64,000 bases of DNA from an uncultured Bacteroides sp. (GCA_900546925.1 UREV01000007.1:1-64000); one strand, 5' to 3'. Positions 26,808-36,804 are shown, counted from the first letter of the stretch. Program-made: numbers and translations. The notes: generated by a model not told the origin, from the letters alone.

Positions 26808-27026
26808 TTGCAGGGGTATTTATTTTCTTAAGTTATTGATACCGAGATATCAATTTTTTTCGATATAGCCGTATTTGCAGGGGTGAAAAAAGTGAATTAT
26901 CGTGGTGTGCAATGTTTTTATAGGGTGGTGAGTGCATTGTTAAATCGTTATTAATTCATAAACTTGCAGCACCAAACAGCACACAATATTCACTAATAAT
27001 CACAAGTATGGTCAGTTATAAAAAAA
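26808..27026. promoter_or_regulatory. Regulatory gap before susC: terminator and promoter
   Basis: A terminator hairpin TTGATA/TATCAA with seven T (26836-26860) ends the regulator gene. A promoter follows (TTG 26937-26939, 19 bp, TAAACTTG 26959-26966) and should drive susC. GTGGTGTGCAATG (26903-26915) and GGTGGTGAGTGCATTG (26924-26939) form imperfect repeats just upstream and partly over the -33 element, a plausible regulator-binding zone. Confidence 0.6.
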
Positions 27027-30000
27027 ATGAATATCTCGGGTATCTGCTTGAGATATCTCTCTGCTTTCGCGGCAGCATTTTTATTCACCATGTTGTCTGT
27101 CAATGTCGCTTCTGCAAGTCCTGTCCAGGGACAGATTTCAGCAGAACAGTCACAGATTTCCGGTGTAGTCGTAGATGAGAACGGCGAGCCTATCATCGGC
27201 GCCAACGTCTCTATCGAAGGTACTACCGTCGGTACTTATACAGATATAGATGGTAAATTCGTGATCAATGCCCAGGTCGGTGACCGCATCAGGTTCTCAT
27301 ACATGGGATTTATCGACAAAGTAATTACCGTAGACGGTAATGAAATCACTGCAGTTCTCCAACTTAACCAGGAAGCCTTGGATGAGGTAGTCGTAATCGG
27401 TTACGGTACCGCCAAGAGAAGTACTCTCACAGGTGCGCTTTCACAGGTTACAAATGAATCATTCAGCGACCAGAAGGTTACTCGTGTAGACCAGGCATTG
27501 CAGGGTCGTGCGACAGGTATCCAGATTACCAACACCAGCGGTGCTCCAGGTTCAGAGGTCCGTATGAGAATCCGTGGTGCCAACTCTATTCTCGGTGACA
27601 ACAGCCCGCTTTTCGTTATCGACGGATTCGTAGGAGCTGATTTCAACGACCTTAACCCTAATGATATCAAATCAATAGAGGTGTTGAAGGATGCTTCTTC
27701 TACCGCGATTTATGGTTCACGTGGTGCGAACGGTGTCATCTTGGTTACTACTAAGACTGGTGCAAAATCAGGTAAGCCAAAGCTCAGCTACGAGGGTAAC
27801 GTATTCTTCTCCAATATTATAAAGAAGTATGACAAGATGAATGCCTACGACTTCGCCAAGACTGCCAACGAGCACGCTGAGGCTATGGGCGCATCTCCTG
27901 TATTCCTTCAGTCAGAAGTGGATTCATACAAAAACGGTGGCGGATATGACTACTTGGACGCTGTCCTCCGTACTGCCATTTCACATCAGCACCAGATCAG
28001 CGTTTCAGGCGGTAATGAGAACACTCAGTATCGTGTTTCCGGAAACTACCTTAACAATCAGGGTATTATCAAGACTACCGGATATGAAAGATATACAGTA
28101 CGTGCAAATGTAAACAGCAAGATTACTGACAAACTTTCATTCAGATTCAACGCCAACGGTGTCGTTTCCAAATCACAGCGCAACAGCGGCGGTTATTCAG
28201 GAGCCAACAATATCCTTACACAGGCATTGGCTTGGGCCCCTACCACTATGCCTTATGACAGCGAGGGCAAATACACCCAGAGCGACCCTTACTCTTCTGT
28301 AAAGAGCAATCCTATCTCTATAATGTATGACTCAGAGTCTTATACAGAGAGATATTATGTGAATGCTATGGCCGGTGCTTCTTACGAAATCGTAAAAGGC
28401 TTGAAGGCTGATTTCCAGGTCGGTGCGGACATCTCTTTCGATGAGGGCAAGAGCTGGTCAGGAGAATATCTCTCCAACGGCAAGCCGAGCGCGTCCAAGT
28501 ACACCAACAAGGCTATCACCGTCCAGACTACCACCCAGCTGTCTTACGACAGGACCTTCGGAAAGCATTCTGTCAATGCTGTGGCAGCTATGGAGACTCA
28601 GAATTATCAGCTCGAGACTCTCTCAGGCAGTGCTTCTGAACTTAAGTTCCCTAACCTCAAATATGACAATCTTGCACAGGCAGGATCCACAACAGTAGGT
28701 TCAGGCTACACCATGTGGTCACTCATGTCATTCATCGGCCGTGTAAACTACTCATTCGACGGCAGATATATGGCTTCAGTATCCGTAAGACATGACGGTT
28801 CATCCAAGTTCGCTTCAGGAAACAAATACAGTACTTTCCCTGCAGCAGCATTGGCTTGGAACGCTCATAACGAAAACTTCATCAAGGATTTGAACGTGTT
28901 CAGCACGTTGAAGCTCAGACTCAGCTGGGGTATGACAGGTAGCCAGGCTATCTCTCCATACGCAACATTGTCAGCTTACAACGCGAACGGCCAGTTCTTT
29001 TCATTCTCTCAGGGAGGTCAGACACCTGGTATCGTACTCGGTTCTCCTGGTAACCCTGAACTTCGTTGGGAAACCACTGAGCAGAGAGACCTCGGTCTTG
29101 AACTCGGCTTCTTCGACAACAGACTCCTCGTCGAGGGTGACGTATTCTGGAAAAAGACTTCTGACCTTCTTATGAACAAGAGTATTCCTGATTATCAGGG
29201 CGGCGGTACTATCACATCCAATATCGGTTCTATCAAGAACACCGGATTTGAGCTCAGTGTTACCGGCGAAATCATCAAGAAGGCTGACTTCGGATGGAAG
29301 AGTACATTCAACTTCTCTACTGTGAAGAATGAAGTTCTCAGCCTCGGTGACGAAGAGTATATCACAAGCTACTCTGACTTTACAGGACTGAACCACAGTA
29401 TTCCTGAATTTATCTACAAGCCGGGTGAGTCTCTCGGTTCCATCTACGGTCTCAAATATCTCGGACCATGGAAGAAGAGCGAAGCTGCTGAGGCTGCCAA
29501 ATATGGAATGGTGCCTGGTGACGCCCGCTACGAAGACCTGAACAACGACTACAAATATGATGGCGCTGATGCACAGATCATCGGTCATGGTATGCCTAAG
29601 TATACACTTGGATGGAACAACAACATCTATTGGAAAAACTTCACTATCAACGTGTTCTTCCAGGGAGTGCTTGGCGTGGACAAACTCAACTACACCAGAA
29701 TCATGAACCTCAGAGCTGCTGATGACATGAGAGCTGCTACTCTTTCAGAGGCTAAGAAGAGATATATCCCTGGCGTTCAGGAGAATACATATCTCCCGGC
29801 ATGGAGCCCTACCAGTGATTGGAAAGAGCAGTCATCCATGACAGTCGAGGACGCAAGCTTCGTCCGTCTGAAGAACCTCAGTGTCGCTTATGATTTCGAT
29901 GTGAAGAAGATCGGTAAGTTCACAGTATCCGCTACTGCGACTAACCTGTTCACTATCACTGGCTACAAAGGCCTTGACCCTGAGTCAAGTAACCTCGGAG

Positions 30001-30089
30001 GCGGCGGATCTGATATCCGTCAGGGTGTAGACTATGCTTCTTATCCTAATGCCAGAACTTTCTCATTGGGTTTGAACATCACATTTTAA
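27027..30089 (+). CDS. SusC/RagA-family TonB-linked outer membrane transporter
   Basis: This 1020-residue protein has a signal peptide (about 1-31) and a carboxypeptidase-regulatory-like domain (about 42-115: ISGVVVDENGEPIIGANV). The TonB-box/plug begins at about 118 (LDEVVVIGYGTAKRSTLTGA, IRIRGANSILGDNSPLFVIDG, VLKDASSTAIYGSRGANGVI), and a barrel ends in FSLGLNITF. It imports glycan fragments delivered by the SusD-like lipoprotein encoded next. SusC marks the locus as PUL-like; the glycan is not determined. Confidence 0.96.
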   Translation: MNISGICLRYLSAFAAAFLFTMLSVNVASASPVQGQISAEQSQISGVVVDENGEPIIGANVSIEGTTVGTYTDIDGKFVINAQVGDRIRFSYMGFIDKVITVDGNEITAVLQLNQEALDEVVVIGYGTAKRSTLTGALSQVTNESFSDQKVTRVDQALQGRATGIQITNTSGAPGSEVRMRIRGANSILGDNSPLFVIDGFVGADFNDLNPNDIKSIEVLKDASSTAIYGSRGANGVILVTTKTGAKSGKPKLSYEGNVFFSNIIKKYDKMNAYDFAKTANEHAEAMGASPVFLQSEVDSYKNGGGYDYLDAVLRTAISHQHQISVSGGNENTQYRVSGNYLNNQGIIKTTGYERYTVRANVNSKITDKLSFRFNANGVVSKSQRNSGGYSGANNILTQALAWAPTTMPYDSEGKYTQSDPYSSVKSNPISIMYDSESYTERYYVNAMAGASYEIVKGLKADFQVGADISFDEGKSWSGEYLSNGKPSASKYTNKAITVQTTTQLSYDRTFGKHSVNAVAAMETQNYQLETLSGSASELKFPNLKYDNLAQAGSTTVGSGYTMWSLMSFIGRVNYSFDGRYMASVSVRHDGSSKFASGNKYSTFPAAALAWNAHNENFIKDLNVFSTLKLRLSWGMTGSQAISPYATLSAYNANGQFFSFSQGGQTPGIVLGSPGNPELRWETTEQRDLGLELGFFDNRLLVEGDVFWKKTSDLLMNKSIPDYQGGGTITSNIGSIKNTGFELSVTGEIIKKADFGWKSTFNFSTVKNEVLSLGDEEYITSYSDFTGLNHSIPEFIYKPGESLGSIYGLKYLGPWKKSEAAEAAKYGMVPGDARYEDLNNDYKYDGADAQIIGHGMPKYTLGWNNNIYWKNFTINVFFQGVLGVDKLNYTRIMNLRAADDMRAATLSEAKKRYIPGVQENTYLPAWSPTSDWKEQSSMTVEDASFVRLKNLSVAYDFDVKKIGKFTVSATATNLFTITGYKGLDPESSNLGGGGSDIRQGVDYASYPNARTFSLGLNITF

Positions 30090-30113
30090 TTGGAACCATA
30101 AATTTTGAGCAAT

Positions 30114-31580
30114 ATGAAACATATATTCAATATAGCAGCCGCTGCGGTTTTGAGTTGTACGCTCTTTGCCTCTTGTTCGGATTTTCTCGACGAGAAGACG
30201 AATGGTCAGGTTTTCGATAACGTGCTCGAAAGCCAGTCCGGTCTGGAAGCAGCCTTGACCGGTGCATATTTACAGTGGAACGGCGGATGGGGTTATGGAT
30301 TCCTCCACACATGGCCTTATGAGATTACCATGGGAGGTGAGGACCTTACTACCAATGCTTCTTCCACTAATACAAAAGAGCTTGACACATATACTGTTAC
30401 GAATACGAACTCTTCTATTCCATGTATTTACAAGTCATGCTACAAAGCCATCATCAACGCGAACAACGTAATCGAGAACGCTGACAAATGCAAGGGTGAC
30501 GCTGCTGTCATCAAGCAGATTCTCGGTGAGGCTTATTTCGTACGTGCCTACAGTTATTTCTGGCTCGGAAGAATGCACAAGAGCCTTCCGCTCATGCTTT
30601 CTGCGGTTTATAAGGAGTCTGACAAAAACATGGAGATGACAGGCACCGAGGGTATCTTCGCCCAGATCGAGTCTGACCTTACCAATTCCATCGAGCGTCT
30701 TGGTGACGAGAGAAGAAATGGTGATCCGGGTCGTCCTAACGTAGGAACCGCCAGAGCTCTTCTCGCTGAAGTATATCTTTTCGAAGCAGGTTGGCCTTTG
30801 AAAAAGGAAGGCTATTATGCAAAAGCTGCCGAGCAGGCGAAACTCGTTCTCGACAACAGAGCAAAATATGGTTTCGATTTCGAAGATTCTTACGACGTTC
30901 TCTTTACCCATAGCGAATCAGCTCCGAATAACGGCATAACTAAGGAAAATGTCTTTACCATGTGCACGAAGAGCGGTGACAACTGGATGTACGGAACGGC
31001 TTCAGGTCCATCTATGGCAGGCGGTTGGGGTTACTTCTTCGCAGAAGTAGGCTATTACAACGAGTTCCCTGCAGGACCTAGAAAAGATGCTACTTTCATG
31101 GAAGACTATGTCTGCACAGACGGCGTTACAAGGAATTGGAAGGATATGACAGACAAGCACCCTTACTACAAGAAGATGAGTGTCGACAATACATTTACTG
31201 TCGGAGGAGCTACTGTTCCTATCTGCTTCTTGAGATTCTCTCAGACAGCATTGACCTATGCCGAGGCTAAAGCCAGATCCGGCGGTCCTGATGCGTTGGC
31301 ATACGAGTGCCTGAACAAGATCCGCACAAGAGCCGGCCTCTCCACCTATTCCGGTCTCAGCGCTGAGGCTTTTGCCAATGCCTGTGTGGAGGAGAGAAAG
31401 TGGGAATTTGCAGCAGAGGGTGTGAGATGGTTCGATGTCGTCAGACTTAATCTCATCGACAAGGCTATCGCTTCCAGAAGTGCAAGTGAGCTTCCTATCA
31501 GCGGAACCAAGGGAAGTGACGCATACTTCTTCCCTGTTCCTAACACTGATGAACTCCTGAATCCTAACATCAACAAATAG
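30114..31580 (+). CDS. SusD/RagB-family glycan-binding lipoprotein
   Basis: The protein is 488 residues from the ATG at 30114; a TTG three codons earlier is less likely. The lipobox LFASC anchors it at the outer-membrane surface. SusD features include FLDEKTNGQVF, TPR-like helices (AYFVRAYSYFWLGRM; ARALLAEVYLFEAGW) and the C-terminal NKIRTRAGLSTY and ERKWEFAAEGVRWFDVVRL. It caps the SusC transporter. A strong hairpin follows its stop, separating it from the downstream enzyme genes. Confidence 0.96.
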   Translation: MKHIFNIAAAAVLSCTLFASCSDFLDEKTNGQVFDNVLESQSGLEAALTGAYLQWNGGWGYGFLHTWPYEITMGGEDLTTNASSTNTKELDTYTVTNTNSSIPCIYKSCYKAIINANNVIENADKCKGDAAVIKQILGEAYFVRAYSYFWLGRMHKSLPLMLSAVYKESDKNMEMTGTEGIFAQIESDLTNSIERLGDERRNGDPGRPNVGTARALLAEVYLFEAGWPLKKEGYYAKAAEQAKLVLDNRAKYGFDFEDSYDVLFTHSESAPNNGITKENVFTMCTKSGDNWMYGTASGPSMAGGWGYFFAEVGYYNEFPAGPRKDATFMEDYVCTDGVTRNWKDMTDKHPYYKKMSVDNTFTVGGATVPICFLRFSQTALTYAEAKARSGGPDALAYECLNKIRTRAGLSTYSGLSAEAFANACVEERKWEFAAEGVRWFDVVRLNLIDKAIASRSASELPISGTKGSDAYFFPVPNTDELLNPNINK

Positions 31581-31602
31581 TTAGGCGGGCTTAAAACACT
31601 TT

Positions 31603-31638
31603 GGGGTGGGCCGGAGACGGCCGGTCCGCCCCTTTTTT
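31603..31638 (+). terminator. Hairpin with T-run between susD and the enzyme genes
   Basis: A 12-bp stem GGGGTGGGCCGG/CCGGTCCGCCCC (two G-U pairs) with a 6-nt loop is followed by TTTTTT (31633-31638). It lies 22 bp after the susD stop and likely reduces expression of the downstream genes relative to susCD. Confidence 0.82.
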
Positions 31639-31662
31639 ATTGACTCTGAATATCTAATAATC

Positions 31663-34638
31663 ATGAAACGACTCGCAGGTTTACTTGGCTTTTTGTTGTG
31701 TTTGACCGGCTTATGCGCAGCCCGGACGATTTCTGTTTATTCAGAATGTCCGTCTGATCCGAAGGCGGTATATTTTACTCCTGAAAAGTTTGCCATTGAT
31801 AATGACGGTAAGACTGATGTTTCTTTCGAACTCCAGGAGGCGATAAACTACGTCAAAGATGAGTTTAACGCGGGAATCGTATTCGTCCCTTCGGGGAATT
31901 ATCTGCTCTCTCAGACTATCTATATTCCTACTTCTGTACGTCTTATAGGTGTCGGTCCTGAGCGTCCTACATTTATCTTGAAGAAAAATTCTGAAGGCTT
32001 CGGTACGGAGAATCTTGAGGATAAGGGGAGAGCGAAATATCTGTTTTGGTTTACAAGTAACAGGGTTACACCGGAATCAGGTGTGCGGGATGCCAATGCA
32101 GGTACTTTTTACAGTGCATTTTCGAATATCGATGTACGTATCGAATCCGGAAATCCTTATGCGGTAGCCTTCAGGACACATTATGCCCAGCATAGTTTCA
32201 TCTCTCATTGCCGCATAGATATCGGTGACGGCAAGGCTGGTATTTTCGATGCCGGAAATGAATTGGAAGATGTGGAGTTCGCAGGTGGTGAGTATGGTAT
32301 TTATACTACGAGGACGTCACCGAGCTGGCAGATCACTATAGTGAATTCTGTATTCAAAAATCAGAGGAAGGCTTGTATAAATACTGAGGAAGGAGGCTGG
32401 GTGATTATTCGTAACAGGTTCGAAAACAGCCCGGTAGCCGTAGAGGTCCGAAAAGACCGTTCTGACAAGATTTATATGGAAGACTGTGTGATGGAATCCA
32501 TTTCATCTGCAGGCATTATCCTCTCTCATGAAAATTATAGTCCAAATCAGGTAAGTGTGCGGAACACTTATTTATCGAGGACTCCTGTTGCGGTTTCTTT
32601 CCGTGAATCAGGTAGGAAGATAAGTTCTCCATCCCGTTTTTGCAAGATAGAGAATTTTACGAATGGACTTCATATGAATTCTATGGAATCTGATCCGGAA
32701 GTCAAAAGTGAAGTTTCCATTAAGCAATTGAAAGATAATTCATTCAGTATTATAAATGATATACCGGGACTTCCGGATATGTCCAAATGGAAAAATGTTT
32801 TGGACCTGGGAGTGAAAGGTGACGGGGAAACAGATGATACTGAGGCCATTGCGAAGGCTGTTGATAATTACGATGTCTTGTATTTCCCTCAGGGTTGGTA
32901 TAAACTGACCAAGACAGTAAAGCTCAAGAAGAATACCGTTATCATAGGTCTGAATCCGATCACGACTGTGCTCTTCACCGAGGACGGTACTCCTGCATTC
33001 AGTGGCTTCGGGAGTCCGGCAGCATTGATAGAAACCCCTATGGGCGGAAGCAACATTATAAATGGGGTAGGCGTCAGCACTGGGGCGTATAATTATCGGG
33101 CGGTCGGCTGCAAGTGGCAGAGCGGGGCCGGTTCGTACATGAATGATGTGCGTTTTCTTGGCGGTCATGGCAATATGACCAGAAATTCCAACAAGAGAAC
33201 TCCGGTGGTAAGAAAGCCGGAAGGTGTCAGCACTCAGGAGAATCCTGTGAATTATCAGGGTAAGGACAAGGCTTGGGATAATCAGTATTGGTCTTTGTGG
33301 ATTACAAATGGCGGAGGCGGTACGTTCAAGGATATCTGGACGCCGGACAGTTATTCTGCTAATGGTCTATATATCAGTGATACCGAAACGCCGTCGGCCA
33401 TGTATGAGATTTCTGTGGAGCATCATGTGAGAAATGAGGTTAGAATCCGTAATGTGAAGAATTGGAAGTTCTATGCGCTGCAGTTGGAAGAGGAGTTGAG
33501 GGAAGGTCCTGATGTGCAGCCGATTGAGATAGAAAATTCTGAGAATCTGCTTTTTGCGAACCTTTATCTTTTCAGGGTGATTTGGATAGATACTCCGCTG
33601 CCGTGCGCTGTCCGCACTTGGGGATGTCGTGATATAGAGTTTTATAATGTTCATAACTTTACGCAGATGCATCAGACTACTGATGTCACTATCAAGGATA
33701 TGAATACTGGTCTGGAGGTGCTCCCGTGGGAGTTTACTCGTCTGACTATTACTGGGAATGAGAAGAAGGCGCAGCCGGTTTCTGGTGATGTCGTCCGTCT
33801 GGCCACTGGTTTCGAGTATGTGCACGGTATGGCTCAGGACAGTCAGGGCAATATTTATTTCTGTGAGCAGAGGATGAGGCGTATTTATCGCTATTCTCCT
33901 GCAGATGAAAAGGTTACTCTTGTGGCGGATTATCCGTGGCCTGTTCTTTCGCTTGCTGTGGATACGGAGGATAATCTGCTGGTATGTGTGAAATATACTC
34001 CGCAACCCGGATTTGTTCCAAAGGAAGCTGTAAAGGTTTACGATGACCGTAAAGGAACCACGTTCAGCTGGTGGGGCAATGACGGTTTCGAGCCGAGGTT
34101 CTATTCGATAAATCCTGATGATCCGGAGTCGTCGTTCACGATTCTTGCGAAGAAACAGGTTAATGATGTTTCCGGGGTCGGAAGGGTTTGCGTGCCTTCT
34201 CACAGATGGCGTGACCTGAATGATTTCGATGAGGTCGTTAAGGCGTCTGTCGACACTGTTTTCGTCGCTCCTGATGGTGTTACCGTGATTCCGGACGTAT
34301 ATGATTTGCTCCGTTCGTCATCGCTGTTGGCCGTATCTCCTGGAGAAACCGCTTATGTCTCTGATGAATATAATCATAGGGTGTTCAGTGTGGTATATGA
34401 GACGATGGAAAGAGTTGAGGCCCAGGAGTTTGTCAATGCTGGCCAGTTCAGTGCGACACCGGGTGGAGATAAGGTTTTCGTGGCTGACGGACTCATATAT
34501 GTATGCAATCTGAAAGGTGAAATTATAGGGAAAATCCGACTTCCGGAACGTCCGTCTTCCATAATAATGGGCAAGGACGGGTATCTCTACGCTTCGGCAG
34601 TGTCGTCATTATACAGAATTAATATTACTCATTCATAA
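31663..34638 (+). CDS. Pectate-lyase-fold (GH55-like) protein fused to a beta-propeller
   Basis: The protein is 991 residues from the ATG at 31663. I reject a longer frame starting at 31606 because it would begin inside the terminator and lack the signal peptide (KRLAGLLGFLLCLTGLCAAR). Two parallel-beta-helix modules of the Pectate_lyase_3 type start at about residues 35 and 370, both with D-(G)-K/E-T-D and AI...YFPxGxY blocks. From about residue 708 a second part resembles an NHL/SMP-30-like propeller (YVHGMAQDSQGNIYFCEQ; ETAYVSDEYNHRVFSV). This is probably a periplasmic or surface polysaccharide lyase or hydrolase. The family is clear only at fold level. Confidence 0.72.
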   Translation: MKRLAGLLGFLLCLTGLCAARTISVYSECPSDPKAVYFTPEKFAIDNDGKTDVSFELQEAINYVKDEFNAGIVFVPSGNYLLSQTIYIPTSVRLIGVGPERPTFILKKNSEGFGTENLEDKGRAKYLFWFTSNRVTPESGVRDANAGTFYSAFSNIDVRIESGNPYAVAFRTHYAQHSFISHCRIDIGDGKAGIFDAGNELEDVEFAGGEYGIYTTRTSPSWQITIVNSVFKNQRKACINTEEGGWVIIRNRFENSPVAVEVRKDRSDKIYMEDCVMESISSAGIILSHENYSPNQVSVRNTYLSRTPVAVSFRESGRKISSPSRFCKIENFTNGLHMNSMESDPEVKSEVSIKQLKDNSFSIINDIPGLPDMSKWKNVLDLGVKGDGETDDTEAIAKAVDNYDVLYFPQGWYKLTKTVKLKKNTVIIGLNPITTVLFTEDGTPAFSGFGSPAALIETPMGGSNIINGVGVSTGAYNYRAVGCKWQSGAGSYMNDVRFLGGHGNMTRNSNKRTPVVRKPEGVSTQENPVNYQGKDKAWDNQYWSLWITNGGGGTFKDIWTPDSYSANGLYISDTETPSAMYEISVEHHVRNEVRIRNVKNWKFYALQLEEELREGPDVQPIEIENSENLLFANLYLFRVIWIDTPLPCAVRTWGCRDIEFYNVHNFTQMHQTTDVTIKDMNTGLEVLPWEFTRLTITGNEKKAQPVSGDVVRLATGFEYVHGMAQDSQGNIYFCEQRMRRIYRYSPADEKVTLVADYPWPVLSLAVDTEDNLLVCVKYTPQPGFVPKEAVKVYDDRKGTTFSWWGNDGFEPRFYSINPDDPESSFTILAKKQVNDVSGVGRVCVPSHRWRDLNDFDEVVKASVDTVFVAPDGVTVIPDVYDLLRSSSLLAVSPGETAYVSDEYNHRVFSVVYETMERVEAQEFVNAGQFSATPGGDKVFVADGLIYVCNLKGEIIGKIRLPERPSSIIMGKDGYLYASAVSSLYRINITHS

Positions 34639-34642
34639 AGTT

Positions 34643-36583
34643 ATGAAGTTTATAGATAATTTAAAAATGGCTTCGGCAGTATGCTGCTCATTGCTTGCGC
34701 TAGGCGCTTGTAACCATGAGGTTAGCTATACTTTCGACAGTTCCAAAGAAGTGTCAGGATTCAAGGTGGCACTTAAAGACATCAACCCGGATTTGCCGAC
34801 TGACTGGACCGGATATAATTACGTTGTCCTTGAATATAAAATCACTACCTCGCAGAGATTTCAGCTGGGCTTTACCACGGATTGGGGTTATAATGACCTG
34901 AGGGTAATGTCTTATGTTCCAGGCGCTTGGAACAGGCTTGCGATTCCGCTCAAGTATTATACTGAACTGCCTGCACCTGCTTTCGACGTGGCTGCAACCA
35001 TGAACAAGCCGCGCTACACCGGATGGATTAACCTCGGTGGTCAGCGTGGTCCGCTTACAGGAGTGGATTCTGTGGGCGTAAGAATCAGAAAGCCAATTTC
35101 TAACCCAAAAATATATATCAGAAACATCACCCTTTCAGTGGATGATCCGGGTGATGCTTATTTGGAAAAGCATCCGGCAATAGACCGCTTCGGCCAGTCC
35201 ATCTATGCGCAATATCCGGAGAAGGTGAAGAGTCTCGAGGATTTGGAGAAACAGTGGCGTGAGGAAGAAGCTGAGGAAGTCAGCACTGAGAGATTCCAGT
35301 ATTCTCGTTTCGGAGGATATTTGAATAGCCAGGTCGAGGCTACCGGATTTTTCCGTACAGAGCAGATCGACGGCAAATGGTGGTTCGTAGACCCTGAGGG
35401 ACATCTTTTCCTGTCTCTCGGTGTGGACTGCGTATCCCCTGGCAACGGCGGCTTGGTCAGAGATTATGACAAGAGAGCCGGAATGTATGAGGCTATCCCT
35501 CCGGTAGATGAAGTCGCTCCGATAGAATCAAGAGCCGGCATGGCGTATTCTCTCAGTGCGTGGAACCAGGTAAGAAGATTTGGCAAAGACTGGAAGGGTA
35601 AGGCCAATGACCTTATTATCAAGAGAATGGACAAATGGGGCATGAATACCATTGCCAACTGGTCCGGCAGAGATGTAATCGAATTGGGCCGCAAAGCATT
35701 CATGCTCAGTTTCGGCGGCATCGGCCAGGATGCGTCCATGATGGGACTTGCTGACGTATACTCCCCAGACTTCGTGCCGACTGTCGAGAAATCCATCTCG
35801 TCGATGGTCGCCAAAAATGTCGACAACCCATGGCTGATAGGCTATTTCGTCGGAAATGAGCCGGCTTGGATCAATGATGAAGTACGTCTTTGCCAGATAA
35901 TTCTTGATGGCCCGGATAGACCTATCAAAGCTGCACTCAAGAAATATCTCGAGTCAAATGCCGATACCGATGAAAACAGAGTGGCATTTATTTATGACGC
36001 TTTCGACAAATTCCTGGAGACGGTGGATAAAGTGTACAAGAAGTATGACCCGCACCACCTTAATTTGGGAATGAGATTCGCAAATCCTGATACTATCACC
36101 GAGGCTCTGCTGTCTATCTGCGGAAAACATTTCGATGTGTTCAGTTTCAATGCCTATATGCTCGCTCCTGATAAGGATATGCTTGACAGGGCCTATGCTT
36201 GTACCGGAAAGCCTATGATTGTGGGTGAGTATCATTTCGGAACTGTCGACAGGGGATTGGCACAGGCGCTTTGGCAGACAGATTCTGAGAAAGACAGGGC
36301 AGACTGCTACAGATATTATACTGAAAATGCTTATGCTCATCCTGCATTTATCGGCTCCGGATACTTCCAGTGGTCTGATCAGGATATTACCGGACGATTT
36401 GACGGAGAGAACTATAATTGCGGCCTTGTAGATGTTACGGATAGACCATATAAGGATATGGTAGATGCGATGATTGCTACTGCAGAGTGTCTGTATGACG
36501 TGCATTGCGGTACGGCCAAGCCTTTCGCTACATATCCGGAGAGCGCAAGGGGCTATGAACTCATTCCTGACATCTGGGAATAA
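34643..36583 (+). CDS. GH-A clan glycoside hydrolase, agarase/GH50-like lipoprotein
   Basis: This 646-residue protein has a lipobox (LALGAC, Cys about residue 23), a beta-sandwich carbohydrate-binding-like region (about 25-160) and a TIM barrel. The block GKWWFVDPEGHLFLSLGVD opens the barrel, as in GH50 agarases. Likely acid/base is E406 in VGNEPAW and likely nucleophile E529 in VGEYHFG. The start is 4 bp after the lyase-fold gene, so the two are translationally close. Agarase activity is not implied; the relation is to the clan and motif pattern. Confidence 0.72.
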   Translation: MKFIDNLKMASAVCCSLLALGACNHEVSYTFDSSKEVSGFKVALKDINPDLPTDWTGYNYVVLEYKITTSQRFQLGFTTDWGYNDLRVMSYVPGAWNRLAIPLKYYTELPAPAFDVAATMNKPRYTGWINLGGQRGPLTGVDSVGVRIRKPISNPKIYIRNITLSVDDPGDAYLEKHPAIDRFGQSIYAQYPEKVKSLEDLEKQWREEEAEEVSTERFQYSRFGGYLNSQVEATGFFRTEQIDGKWWFVDPEGHLFLSLGVDCVSPGNGGLVRDYDKRAGMYEAIPPVDEVAPIESRAGMAYSLSAWNQVRRFGKDWKGKANDLIIKRMDKWGMNTIANWSGRDVIELGRKAFMLSFGGIGQDASMMGLADVYSPDFVPTVEKSISSMVAKNVDNPWLIGYFVGNEPAWINDEVRLCQIILDGPDRPIKAALKKYLESNADTDENRVAFIYDAFDKFLETVDKVYKKYDPHHLNLGMRFANPDTITEALLSICGKHFDVFSFNAYMLAPDKDMLDRAYACTGKPMIVGEYHFGTVDRGLAQALWQTDSEKDRADCYRYYTENAYAHPAFIGSGYFQWSDQDITGRFDGENYNCGLVDVTDRPYKDMVDAMIATAECLYDVHCGTAKPFATYPESARGYELIPDIWE

Positions 36584-36653
36584 TGGAGATATCGTTTTAA
36601 AGGTCGAATTTATTATCATAATGGACGAAATTTTAAAAAATCTTTACGAAAAG

Positions 36654-36685
36654 TTTGGTATTAACGTTTTATATGCATAACTTTG
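36654..36685 (+). promoter_or_regulatory. Promoter upstream of a short terminated segment
   Basis: TTTG (36654-36657), 20 bp, TAACTTTG (36678-36685): an excellent match. The inferred start is about 36691 and the terminator ends at 36775, giving an ~85-nt RNA with no ORF. Confidence 0.65.
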
Positions 36686-36690
36686 CACCA

Positions 36691-36775
36691 GACAATAAAA
36701 GGTTTTTATGTCTATTTGTTAAGTTCGTTTTATATAGGGGTCCGGTCCTTTGAGAAAAGCACCGGATCTTTTTTT
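36691..36775 (+). ncRNA. Candidate small RNA between the GH gene and the sugar permease
   Basis: A promoter at 36654-36685 and a terminator hairpin (TCCGGT 36741-36746 / ACCGGA 36761-36766, then 7 T after a C) delimit ~85 nt without an ORF. A second promoter for the permease follows immediately. It could be a stand-alone sRNA or a leader/attenuator. Confidence 0.4.
36741..36775 (+). terminator. Intrinsic terminator before the sugar permease promoter
   Basis: Stem TCCGGT/ACCGGA with an inner CTTT/AAAG pairing, then T-run 36769-36775. Confidence 0.78.
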
Positions 36776-36804
36776 GTCTTTCCGCCGGTTTTTTTGTAAT
36801 TTCG
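36773..36804 (+). promoter_or_regulatory. Promoter of the permease-kinase operon
   Basis: TTTG (36773-36776), overlapping the terminator tail, then 20 bp and TAATTTCG (36797-36804; one mismatch to TAnnTTTG). The leader to the ATG at 36882 is about 70 nt. Confidence 0.55.

Noticed and set aside
31606..31662. Upstream extension of the lyase-fold gene
   Set aside because: The extra 19 residues start within the terminator and are not a signal sequence; the ATG at 31663 gives a proper signal peptide.
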